From positions 1 to 7,386 of the forward strand of contig LJUA01000077.1 in the NCBI GenBank assembly GCA_001303545.1: DNA of 7,386 nucleotides, given 5' to 3'. The stretch comes from Dehalococcoidia bacterium SM23_28_2. GTDB taxonomy: Bacteria > Chloroflexota > Dehalococcoidia > SM23-28-2. Within the stretch, counting starts at the first letter, position 1. Each line of letters opens with the position of its first letter. The translations under genes and the position numbers were made by a program. The notes beneath the pieces were generated by a model. It was not told the origin of the DNA. It saw only the letters and a list, made by a program, of their open reading frames with translations, and did not search any database. This document shows positions 1 through 6,671 of this stretch, piece after piece.

Positions 1-308
1 AGGTGGTCAAGGGCGTGCGCATCCTGCCTGCCCCCGGCCACACTGCCCATCATGCCATCGTGGAGGTGGCCTCCGCTGGCCAGACGGCCCTGTACATCGG
101 CGACATGGTCCAGCATCCGCTGATGCTGGAGCGCCTGGCCTGGATATCTTCCTACGATGAGATGCCCCTGGTCTCCCTGGAGACCAAGAAACGCATCCTG
201 GAGCGAGCGCTGGCCGAGGATCTGTTGCTTGTCGGTGTGCACTGCCCACCGCCGGGCCTCGGGCACATGCGGATGGTGGACGGCAAGCGGAAGTGGGAGG
301 CGCTATGA
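1..308 (+). CDS. MBL-fold metallo-hydrolase, C-terminal fragment (5' end outside window)
   Basis: This is the last ~102 codons of a metallo-beta-lactamase-fold hydrolase; the reading frame is already open at the left edge, so bases 1-2 finish an earlier codon and the GTG at 3 is not a real start. Three late family motifs are visible in order: PGHTAHH (metal-binding His), the YIGDM segment with the bridging Asp, and VHCPPPGLG with the last metal-binding His. The N-terminal HxHxDH metal site would lie outside the window. The family includes lactonases, glyoxalase II-like thioesterases and many uncharacterised hydrolases, and the substrate cannot be told from this part. Its TGA (306-308) overlaps the gcvT ATG (305-307), so the two are probably co-transcribed and translationally coupled. 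Whether it works with the glycine cleavage system is unknown. Confidence 0.85.
   Translation, partial: VVKGVRILPAPGHTAHHAIVEVASAGQTALYIGDMVQHPLMLERLAWISSYDEMPLVSLETKKRILERALAEDLLLVGVHCPPPGLGHMRMVDGKRKWEAL
295..300 (+). promoter_or_regulatory. Shine-Dalgarno site of gcvT
   Basis: GGGAGG lies four bases before the ATG at 305, inside the end of the MBL-fold gene. It supports 305 as the native gcvT start even though the main gcvT frame is entered only after the frameshift near 370. Confidence 0.7.
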
Positions 309-1422
309 GCACCGGTCATGCCTCCAGCCTGCGCCGCACTGCCTTGTACGCCCAGCACGTCGCTCTGGGCTGGGCGGGCGCATGGTGACCTTCGCAGGCT
401 GGGAAATGCCCATCCAGTACAAGGGGATCGTCGAGGAGCACCACGCCGTTCGTCGGCGGGTCGGCCTGTTCGACGTCTCCCACATGGGCCGCCTGGAGGT
501 GACCGGCCCCGACGCCGCCGTCTCCCTGCGCAGCCTGGTAACCTATGACATCGCCGGGCTGGAGGTGGGCGCAGGCCACTACGGCGTCGTCTGCCAGGAG
601 GACGGGGGCATCCTGGACGACGTGTACGTCTTCCGCCTGGCAGATGAGCGCTTCCTGATGGTGGTCAACTGCGCCAACGCCGACAGGATCCGCGACTGGG
701 CTCATGAACACCTGGCGCCCTCCTTGCAGGCCACAATGGAGGATCGCCAGGCGGAGACGGTGATGCTGGCCCTTCAGGGCCCCGATGCCCGGAGCCACCT
801 CGCCCGCTTGGTGCCGCCCCTAGCTGAGGGCCTGCGACCCCGCCGCTGCGCTGAGGTCTCCCTGATGGGGGTAACAGCTTTCGTCTCCCGCACCGGCTAC
901 ACCGGCGAGGACGGCGTCGAGGTCGTCTTGCCGTCCGAGGCTGGCGTTGGCCTTTGGAAGCGGTTCGTGGAGCAGGGCGTACAGCCCTGCGGCCTGGGCG
1001 CCCGCGATACCCTGCGCCTGGAATCGGCCCTTCTCCTCTACGGCAACGACATCGATACTACCACCAACCCCCTCGAGGCCGGCCTGGCCTGGGTGGTGAC
1101 CCTCGACGATGGTGCCGATTTCTTCGGCCGGCAGGCTCTGCTGCGCATCCGCGAGGCCGGCGTCCAGCGTCACCTGGCCTGCCTCAAGGCCCTGGGCCGA
1201 GGCGTCATGCGAGCGGGCTATCCCGTCCTGCACTCCGGCCGGCGGGTGAGCGAGCTGACCAGCGGCGGCTTCTCGCCGACGCTGGAGGTGAGCATCGGCA
1301 TGGCCTATCTGCCCACGGAGCTGGCCAGCGTGGGCACGGAGGTGGAGGTAGATGTGCGGGGCAGGCCGCTGCGAGCGCAGGTGGTGCAGCGACCGTTCTA
1401 CAAGCGACCGAAGGCGGGTTAG
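305..1422 (+). CDS. gcvT: Aminomethyltransferase (glycine cleavage T-protein), frameshifted near its N-terminus
   Basis: T-protein transfers the C1 unit from the aminomethyl-lipoyl arm of GcvH to tetrahydrofolate, releasing ammonia and 5,10-methylene-THF. Translation from ATG 305 gives a normal GcvT beginning (LRRTALYAQHVALG) but stops at TGA 386-388. The rest (RMVTFAGWEMPIQY onward) lies in another frame, open to the TAG at 1420-1422. Removing one copy of the TGGGC duplication at 366-375 joins them as VALGGRMVTF, with the same spacing as E. coli and B. subtilis GcvT, giving about 370 residues. In that repaired numbering I see FDVSHM (54-59), GGILDDVYV with the expected catalytic Asp pair (103-104), GYTGEDG (196-202), CGLGARDTLRLE, NPLEAGLAWV, TSGGFSPTL and the terminal PFYKR. 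All downstream motifs are intact, so the lesion is recent, an assembly error, or bypassed. An internal start at ATG 382 would lose 24 conserved residues and has no good ribosome binding site. Confidence 0.9.
366..375 (+). repeat. 5-bp tandem duplication (TGGGC x2) at the gcvT frameshift
   Basis: Two adjacent perfect copies of TGGGC are followed directly by GGGC (376-379). Deleting one copy turns the codons into CTG GGC GGG CGC ATG (L-G-G-R-M) and restores the gcvT frame at exactly the family's spacing. Slipped-strand duplication in a GC-rich tract, or a read or assembly error in the same tract, would both give this pattern. Confidence 0.8.
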
Positions 1423-1435
1423 CCGCCGACCCTCA

Positions 1436-1464
1436 TTGACTTGCCTTCCTCTCGGCGCTAATCT
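1436..1464 (+). promoter_or_regulatory. Candidate sigma70-type promoter for gcvH-gcvPA-gcvPB
   Basis: In the only sizeable gap within the gcv cluster, TTGACT (1436-1441, 5/6 to the -35 consensus) is followed after exactly 17 bases by TAATCT (1459-1464). The latter matches the -10 consensus at only 3/6 positions, but these are the first T, the second A and the final T, which matter most. Transcription would begin near 1471, leaving a leader of about 24 bases with AGGAG before gcvH. The stretch is visibly more AT-rich than the flanking coding DNA. No hairpin or riboswitch fits the gap. Confidence 0.45.
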
Positions 1465-1482
1465 GAGGCTTAATCAGTTCAG

Positions 1483-1487
1483 AGGAG
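1483..1487 (+). promoter_or_regulatory. Shine-Dalgarno site of gcvH
   Basis: AGGAG (within AGAGGAGAAG) sits seven bases upstream of the ATG at 1495, at good spacing, and fixes the gcvH start. Confidence 0.75.
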
Positions 1488-1494
1488 AAGAGCC

Positions 1495-1887
1495 ATGCCT
1501 ACTCCTACCGACCGCCGGTATACCAAAGAGCACGAGTGGGTGCGTGTCGAAAACGACCTTGGCACCGTCGGCATCACCGACTACGCTCAGGATCAGCTTG
1601 GCGACATCGTCTATCTCGACCTGCCCTCGCCGGGGACGCAGGTCAAGCAAATGGAGAAGCTGGGCGAGATCGAGTCGGTGAAGGCCGTCTCCGAGCTCTA
1701 CTCGCCTATCAGCGGCGAGGTGGTGGAGGTCAACCAGGAGGTCATCGACAGGCCGGAGCTGGTGAACCAGTCGCCCTACGATGAGGGCTGGCTGGTGCGC
1801 GTCCGCCTGGCCGACACCGCCGAAGTGGACAACCTCCTCACGCCCGAGCGGTACGATCAGTACGTAGCGCAAGCCCAGGAGACATGA
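1495..1887 (+). CDS. gcvH: Glycine cleavage system H-protein (lipoyl carrier)
   Basis: H-protein carries the aminomethyl group on a lipoyl arm between the P-, T- and L-proteins of the cytoplasmic glycine cleavage complex. The 130-residue product has the usual family length. It opens with the typical YTKEHEWVRV segment (9-18), followed by GITDYAQDQLGDIVYLDLP (26-44). The lipoylation motif is GEIESVKAVSE, with the acceptor lysine at residue 63, and then comes YSPISGEVVEVN. The C-terminal part (NQSPYDEGWLVRV) is also standard. It follows gcvT after 72 bases with its own likely promoter, so it could be expressed despite the lesion in gcvT. Its TGA (1885-1887) overlaps the gcvPA ATG (1884-1886), implying coupled translation. 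Lipoyl-carrier roles outside glycine cleavage are known for GcvH homologues, but the context here fits the canonical one. Confidence 0.97.
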   Translation: MPTPTDRRYTKEHEWVRVENDLGTVGITDYAQDQLGDIVYLDLPSPGTQVKQMEKLGEIESVKAVSELYSPISGEVVEVNQEVIDRPELVNQSPYDEGWLVRVRLADTAEVDNLLTPERYDQYVAQAQET

Positions 1888-3203
1888 CCCTCCCTTACAT
1901 CGCCAACACCGCTGCCGACCGCCAGGCCATGCTGAATGCCATCGGCGTCGCCTCGGTCGAGGAGTTGTTCGCCGACATCCCGGCCGAGTTCCGCGTCGAT
2001 GGGCTGAACCTGCCGTCCGCCCTCTCCGAGCCGGAGCTGGTGCGCGATCTGTCGTCCCTGGCCGCGAGCAACCGCCCGGTCGACAGCATGCCCTGCTTTC
2101 TTGGCGGCGGCGCCTATCGTCACTTCATCCCCAGCGTGGTCGGCGAGGTCATCGGCCGCAGCGAGTACGCCACCGCCTACACGCCCTACCAGGCGGAGAT
2201 CAGCCAGGGCACTCTCCAGACCGCCTTCGAGTTCCAGTCGATGGTCTGCGAGCTGACGGCCATGGATGTGGCCAACGCTGGCATGTACGACGGCGCCAGC
2301 GCCCTGGCCGAGGCCTGCCTGATGGCCGCTGGTGTCACCGGCCGCCGGCGCATCGCTGTTCTCTCCACCGTTCACCCTCACCACCAGGCGGTGGTGCGCA
2401 CCTACGCCTTCGGCCGTGACCTGGCGGTGGACGTGCTGCCCCCCGACGGCCTGGCCCTCAGCGGAGAGCATGCCTGCCTGGCCGTGCAGCAGCCCGATTT
2501 CTTCGGCTACCTCCAGCCCGACATCGAAGCGCTGGAGAAAACGGCTCATGAGGCGGGAGCCCTCTTCATCGTCTCCGTCGATCCCATATCGCTGGGCCTG
2601 TTCCAACCGCCCGGCGAGTACGGGGCCGATGTCGTGATCGGCGAGGGGCAATCGCTGGGCAGCCCCCTGAGCTTCGGCGGGCCCTACCTGGGCCTGTTCG
2701 CCTGTCGCCAGCAATACCTGCGCCACATGCCGGGCCGGATCGTCGGCCGCACCGTCGACGCCCAGGGACGCACTGGCTACGTGCTCACCCTCCAGACCCG
2801 CGAGCAGCACATCCGCCGCGAGAGGGCTACCTCCAACATCTGCACCAGCCAGCAACTCGTCGCCCTCGCTGCCACCGTCTACCTGGCGGCGATGGGCAGG
2901 CAGGGCCTGCGCCAGGTGGCCGAGCTCTGCTATCACAAGGCCCACTACGCCGCCCAGCGCATCGCCCACCTGTCCGGCTACTCCCTGCCCTTCGATGGCC
3001 TCTTCTTCAAGGAGTTCGTGGTGCGCTGCCCGCAGCCGCCGTCGGAGGTGAACCGCGCCCTGCTGGAGCGGGGTATCATCGGCGGCCTGGACGTGAGCCA
3101 GCACGTGGAGAACGGCCTCCTTCTCTGCGTCACGGAGATGAACACGCGGCAGGAGATCGACCGCCTGGTGGAGGCCCTGGCCGAGATCGGAGGCAGCGGG
3201 TGA
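1884..3203 (+). CDS. gcvPA: Glycine dehydrogenase (decarboxylating) subunit 1 (P-protein alpha)
   Basis: This is the first half of the split P-protein, which decarboxylates glycine and loads the aminomethyl group onto lipoylated GcvH. The 439 residues match the usual length of GcvPA (about 440-450). Recognisable segments are the N-terminus PYIANTAADRQAML, AYTPYQAEISQGTLQ (98-112), NAGMYDGASA (131-140), and ATSNICTSQQL around residue 318. The subunit has the PLP-enzyme fold but lacks the PLP-binding lysine, which is on GcvPB, and this is normal for the split form. The ATG at 1884 is preceded by AGGAG (1877-1881) at tight spacing and overlaps the gcvH stop. Its own TGA (3201-3203) overlaps the GTG of gcvPB, consistent with stoichiometric production of the two subunits. 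Confidence 0.96.
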   Translation: MTLPYIANTAADRQAMLNAIGVASVEELFADIPAEFRVDGLNLPSALSEPELVRDLSSLAASNRPVDSMPCFLGGGAYRHFIPSVVGEVIGRSEYATAYTPYQAEISQGTLQTAFEFQSMVCELTAMDVANAGMYDGASALAEACLMAAGVTGRRRIAVLSTVHPHHQAVVRTYAFGRDLAVDVLPPDGLALSGEHACLAVQQPDFFGYLQPDIEALEKTAHEAGALFIVSVDPISLGLFQPPGEYGADVVIGEGQSLGSPLSFGGPYLGLFACRQQYLRHMPGRIVGRTVDAQGRTGYVLTLQTREQHIRRERATSNICTSQQLVALAATVYLAAMGRQGLRQVAELCYHKAHYAAQRIAHLSGYSLPFDGLFFKEFVVRCPQPPSEVNRALLERGIIGGLDVSQHVENGLLLCVTEMNTRQEIDRLVEALAEIGGSG

Positions 3204-4675
3204 AAAGCGGCCCGAGGCAACCCGATATCGGTGCTCGCCTCACCTTCGACCTGAGCAAGCCGGGGCGCAGGGCCTGCTCCCTGCCGGCCTGCGACGTGCC
3301 CGCGGCCGAGCTGCCGGAGCGGCTGCTGCGCCGAGAGCTCAGCCTGCCCGAGCTGAGCCAGGTGGATGTCGTGCGTTACTTCCTGGCGCTCAGCCGCCTC
3401 AATTACAGCGTAGACAGCGGCTTTTACCCTCTGGGAAGCTGCACCATGAAGTACAACCCCAAAGTGCACGAGGAACTGGCGCGCCTGGCCGGCTTTACCG
3501 GCCTCCACCCGCTTCAGCCCTCGGAGACGGCGCAGGGCGCCCTGGCCCTGATGTACGACCTCCAGCGCTGGCTGGCCGAGATCACCGGCCTGGACGCCGT
3601 GGGCCTGGCGCCGGCCGCCGGCGCTCAGGGCGAGCTGACCGGCATCCTGATGGTCAAGGCCTACCTGGCCGACAGGGGCGAGGACGGCCGCACTCGCGTC
3701 CTGGTGCCCGATTCCGCCCACGGCACCAACCCGGCGACCGCCGCCATGGCCGGCTTCGAGGTGATCAGCGTTGCCTCGGACCGCCAGGGCAACACCGACA
3801 TGCAGGCCCTGGCCTCGGCCCTCGACGACGGCGTGGCCGCCCTCATGCTCACCCTGCCCAACACCCTCGGCCTGTTCGATCCCAACGCCGGCCGCATCGC
3901 CGACATGCTCCACGACAAGGGGGCCCTCCTCTACGGCGATGGTGCCAACCTCAACGCCCTCCTGGGCCGCGCTCGCTTCGGTGACATGGGCTTCGACGTA
4001 GTCCATATGAATATGCACAAGACCTTCAGCACCCCTCACGGCGGCGGTGGCCCCGGCTCTGGGCCCGTTGCTGTCAAGAGTCATCTTGCTCCCTATCTGC
4101 CGACCCCTGTGGTCGAAAAGGACGATGACCGCTTCGCCCTGGCCACGCCCGAGCGAAGCATCGGCAGGGTTGGGCTGTTCTACGGGCAGTTCGGCGTGCT
4201 GGTGCGGGCCTACGCCTACCTCCGTAGCCTGGGAGACGAGGGCTTGAGGCAGGTGAGCGAGAACGCTGTGCTCAACGCCAACTACATCCTGGCTCGCCTG
4301 CGTCAGGCGTACCACCTGCCCTACGACCGCCGCTGCATGCACGAGGTGGTGTTCTCAGGCAGCCGTCAGCGGGCGAAGGGCGTGCGCACCTGGGACATCG
4401 CTAAGCGACTCATCGACTACGGTTTCCATCCGCCTACCGTCTACTTTCCACTCATAGCGGACGAGGCGCTGATGATCGAGCCTACCGAGACGGAGAGCAA
4501 AGAGGCCCTGGACGCCTTCTGCGAGGCCCTGCTGGCCATCGACCGCGAGGCCGAGGAGGAGCCGCAGGTAGTCAAGGAGTCGCCTCACACTGCCCCCGTC
4601 GGTCGCCTGGACGAGGCTACGGCTGCCCGCCGGCCGGTATTGCGCTGGCGAAGGGAGGCCGGGGATGGATCGTAG
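3200..4675 (+). CDS. gcvPB: Glycine dehydrogenase (decarboxylating) subunit 2 (P-protein beta, PLP-binding)
   Basis: This is the catalytic half of the split P-protein; it pairs with GcvPA to decarboxylate glycine. The 491-residue length is typical. In order I see FYPLGSCTMKYNP (75-87), the cofactor-binding SAHGTNPATAAMAGF (172-186), YGDGANLNALLG (245-256), and NMHKTFSTPHGGGGPGSGP, where Lys274 should form the Schiff base with PLP and the glycine-rich loop follows. The C-terminal tail with RLDEATAARRPVLRW is also seen in family members, so it is not an extension. The GTG start at 3200 is supported by GGAGG (3189-3193) six bases upstream and by the 4-base overlap with gcvPA. The last 11 bases overlap the following lipoprotein gene. 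Confidence 0.96.
   Translation: MKSGPRQPDIGARLTFDLSKPGRRACSLPACDVPAAELPERLLRRELSLPELSQVDVVRYFLALSRLNYSVDSGFYPLGSCTMKYNPKVHEELARLAGFTGLHPLQPSETAQGALALMYDLQRWLAEITGLDAVGLAPAAGAQGELTGILMVKAYLADRGEDGRTRVLVPDSAHGTNPATAAMAGFEVISVASDRQGNTDMQALASALDDGVAALMLTLPNTLGLFDPNAGRIADMLHDKGALLYGDGANLNALLGRARFGDMGFDVVHMNMHKTFSTPHGGGGPGSGPVAVKSHLAPYLPTPVVEKDDDRFALATPERSIGRVGLFYGQFGVLVRAYAYLRSLGDEGLRQVSENAVLNANYILARLRQAYHLPYDRRCMHEVVFSGSRQRAKGVRTWDIAKRLIDYGFHPPTVYFPLIADEALMIEPTETESKEALDAFCEALLAIDREAEEEPQVVKESPHTAPVGRLDEATAARRPVLRWRREAGDGS
4652..4658 (+). promoter_or_regulatory. Shine-Dalgarno site of the LamG lipoprotein gene
   Basis: AGGGAGG lies six bases before ATG 4665, inside the end of gcvPB. It is strong and well spaced, and it selects this ATG rather than an internal one such as ATG 4701. 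Confidence 0.7.
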
Positions 4676-5459
4676 GTCGAGAGGCTGGCTGCTGAGGGCG
4701 ATGTTTGCCTTCGCTGCCATCGCTGCCCTTTGCCTCGCCGCCTGCGGCGGGGAGGGCCCACTGGACGAAACAGCCCCCAGGCTGTGGCTGCCCATGCACG
4801 AGGGCTCTGGCGACGTCGTGCAGGATCACAGTGGGTACGGCAACGATGGCGCAATCAGCGGCGCCACCTGGGTCCAATTGTCCAACGGCCTGTGGGTCCT
4901 GGAGTTCGATGGGGACGACGATCGCGTTCTAATAGAGGATGATGCGTCTATCCGAGACCTGTTCCCCTTCACCATAAGCCTGTGGGTGTGGCCGCACTCA
5001 GATAAGCTGTATCCCCATGAGCGGCTTTTCGCCAAAGGGCCCGCTGGCCTGAATCAGCTCCTGTTCTACATGGGGGGCCGCAGTCGCTTCGTAAGGGACT
5101 TTGACCCCACGTATGCTGTTGCTCATACCCTCGAGCCCGTCCGTGACGCCGAGACCTGGTTCCATTACGTGGCGGTGCTGGACGCGGACGGGCTTCCCAA
5201 GCTCTATAAGAACGGTATTGAGCTTGATGCCGGGCAAAAAAGGGGTGAGACAACAATGGTGTCCGATGCCGGCCAGACGCTGAGGCTCGGCGGCTTGCCT
5301 GTCGACAGCGGCGATCCGGAGTCGTTTCGCGGCCGACTCGGGGACGTCAAGTACTGGCCTAGGGCGTTGACAGCTGAGGAGATACTGGAGGAGTATGAGT
5401 CAACGCGCGCTACATACCCACATGAGTTAGCCAGCGGTCAAACAGCAACGGAGGGTTGA
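4665..5459 (+). CDS. Putative lipoprotein with LamG-like (concanavalin A-like) jelly-roll domain
   Basis: The 264-residue product begins with a lipoprotein signal: basic start (MDRRSRGW), hydrophobic stretch (about 9-26) and lipobox LAAC with Cys27, followed by GGEG. It is therefore predicted to be exported, lipidated and anchored outside the cytoplasmic membrane. Residues about 38-250 read like a LamG-like domain of the LamG_3 type: WLPMHEGSGD, DHSGYGNDG, LEFDGDDDRV, PFTISLWVWP, WFHYVAVLDADG with LYKNG, and the closing FRGRLGDVKYWPRALTAEEI. Such domains usually bind carbohydrate or protein ligands; no catalytic residues are evident and the ligand is unknown. Base use differs from the gcv genes, at least locally: the line 4921-4980 counts 30/60 G+C. 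The gene overlaps gcvPB by 11 bases, so it is probably transcribed with the operon, but I see no metabolic link. The lipoprotein and fold calls are firm; the function is not known. Confidence 0.85.
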   Translation: MDRRSRGWLLRAMFAFAAIAALCLAACGGEGPLDETAPRLWLPMHEGSGDVVQDHSGYGNDGAISGATWVQLSNGLWVLEFDGDDDRVLIEDDASIRDLFPFTISLWVWPHSDKLYPHERLFAKGPAGLNQLLFYMGGRSRFVRDFDPTYAVAHTLEPVRDAETWFHYVAVLDADGLPKLYKNGIELDAGQKRGETTMVSDAGQTLRLGGLPVDSGDPESFRGRLGDVKYWPRALTAEEILEEYESTRATYPHELASGQTATEG

Positions 5460-5471
5460 GTCTGTCCTGGG

Positions 5472-5478
5472 AGAGGAG
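5472..5478 (+). promoter_or_regulatory. Shine-Dalgarno site that sets the aminotransferase start
   Basis: AGAGGAG ends seven bases before ATG 5486. It favours that ATG over the in-frame TTG at 5456, which overlaps the lipoprotein stop and would add ten unconserved residues. Confidence 0.7.
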
Positions 5479-5485
5479 CGTAGCC

Positions 5486-6670
5486 ATGAGTAGCAACACT
5501 GCCGACCTGAACCCGCCCCCGCGGATTCTTCTTGGCGCTGGGCCCGCCAACGTCCATCCGCGTGTGTATCAGGCGATGATGGCGCCGATCCTGGGGCATC
5601 TCGATCCCGACTTCCTGCACATCATGGACGAGACCAAAAGCCTCATGCGGGCCGTTTTCCGCACGCAGAACGAGGAGACCATCGCCGTCTCCGGTACCGG
5701 CAGCGCCGGCATGGAAGCGGCCGTCGCCAATCTCATCGAGCCGGGTGAGCGGGTGGTGGTTTGCGTTGCCGGCTTCTTCGGCGACCGCATCGCCGAGATG
5801 GCCTCCCGCTATGGTGGGGAGGTAGTGCGGGTGGAGGCCGAATGGGGCCGCATCATCGAGGCGGAGGCGGTGGAGGCCGCCCTCAAGGCCGCCGGTCGCA
5901 CCAAGCTGGTGGCCATCGTCCACTCCGAGACCAGCACCGGCGTTCACCAGCCCCTGGAAGATATCGTCAGGTTGGCCCATGAGCACGATGCCCTCGTGAT
6001 GGTGGACACCGTCACCTCCCTGGGAGGGTGCGAGGTGGCGGTGGACGACTGGGGCCTCGATGCCTGCCACAGCGCCTCCCAGAAGTGCCTTGGCTGCCCG
6101 CCGGGCACGGCTCCTCTGACCTTTAGCCCTCGTGCCGCTGCGGCTCTCCGCAGCCGCGAGACCAAGGTGCGTAGCTGGTATCTGGACATGACCCTCCTGG
6201 ACAACTACTGGGGTGGCAAGCGGGCCTACCACCACACGGCGCCAATGACCATGGTCTACGCCCTGCGCGAAGGCCTGCGGCTGGTGCTGGAGGAGGGGTT
6301 GGAAGCCCGCATAAGCAGGCACCTGCGCAACGGCCAGGCACTGTGGGCCGGATTGGGGGCCATGGGCTTGACCCTGCATGCCCAGGAGGAATATCGTCTG
6401 CCTTTGATCACTACCGTGCGCATCCCTGAGGGCATCGAGGACCTGAAGCTGCGCCGTGCCCTTCTGTACGACCACAACATCGAGATCGCCGGCGGGTTGG
6501 GGATCCTGGCGGGCAAGATATGGCGCATCGGCCTGATGGGCGTTAGCTCTTCGGCGGAGAATGTACTGGCGGTGCTCCAGGCGCTGGAGCAGGAGCTATC
6601 GGCTCAGGGGTTCCGTCTGGAGAAGGGCGCGGGGGTGGCTGTCGCCGATCGGGTGTTGAGCGAGGGCTAG
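5486..6670 (+). CDS. Class V aminotransferase, alanine/serine-glyoxylate aminotransferase family
   Basis: This PLP enzyme of the AGXT family most likely transfers an amino group from alanine or serine to glyoxylate, giving glycine. The 394 residues match the family length. Visible landmarks, by comparison with human AGT from memory: LLGAGPANVHPRV (15-27), GTGSAGMEA (70-78), HSETSTG (146-152), VMVDTVTSLGG with Asp174 facing the PLP ring nitrogen, SASQKCLGCPPG with the Schiff-base lysine at Lys200, YHHTAP (248-253) for the cofactor phosphate, and KIWRIGLMG with Arg347 for the substrate carboxylate. All expected catalytic positions are present. It lies 26 bases after the lipoprotein gene in the same direction as the gcv genes, so its glycine could feed the cleavage system. 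The amino donor (alanine, serine or another) cannot be decided from sequence alone, so I give no gene symbol. Confidence 0.9.
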   Translation: MSSNTADLNPPPRILLGAGPANVHPRVYQAMMAPILGHLDPDFLHIMDETKSLMRAVFRTQNEETIAVSGTGSAGMEAAVANLIEPGERVVVCVAGFFGDRIAEMASRYGGEVVRVEAEWGRIIEAEAVEAALKAAGRTKLVAIVHSETSTGVHQPLEDIVRLAHEHDALVMVDTVTSLGGCEVAVDDWGLDACHSASQKCLGCPPGTAPLTFSPRAAAALRSRETKVRSWYLDMTLLDNYWGGKRAYHHTAPMTMVYALREGLRLVLEEGLEARISRHLRNGQALWAGLGAMGLTLHAQEEYRLPLITTVRIPEGIEDLKLRRALLYDHNIEIAGGLGILAGKIWRIGLMGVSSSAENVLAVLQALEQELSAQGFRLEKGAGVAVADRVLSEG

Positions 6671-6671
6671 C

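Noticed and set aside
366..379. A phase-variable simple repeat controlling gcvT
   Set aside because: Only two copies of the 5-base unit are present; known phase-variable tracts generally have many more, so frequent switching is not expected from this sequence alone.
157..1422. A 421-residue gcvT reading frame starting at ATG 157
   Set aside because: The first ~70 residues are an out-of-frame reading of the MBL-fold gene and of the true gcvT N-terminus; they show no GcvT similarity. The native start is ATG 305, with its own GGGAGG.
1423..1494. Glycine riboswitch upstream of the gcv genes
   Set aside because: The gap is only 72 bases and already holds a promoter-like pair and a Shine-Dalgarno; a glycine aptamer needs more leader, and none of the expected paired structure is visible. 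gcvT itself is preceded directly by coding sequence.
1857..4342. Two long minus-strand open frames (1857-3104 and 2978-4342) opposite gcvPA and gcvPB
   Set aside because: Long antisense frames are common in GC-rich genes with strong third-position bias. Their translations are Ala/Gly/Val/Gln/His-rich with no recognisable motif, while the plus strand encodes clear P-protein subunits.
4665..4745. Tat (twin-arginine) export signal in the LamG lipoprotein
   Set aside because: There is an RR near the N-terminus (MDRRSRGWLL), but not the S-R-R-x-F-L-K pattern; a Sec-type lipoprotein signal with lipobox LAAC explains it better.
5438..6475. A 345-codon minus-strand frame opposite the aminotransferase
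   Set aside because: It is a codon-bias shadow of a gene whose catalytic motifs are plainly read on the plus strand; the antisense product has no family signature.
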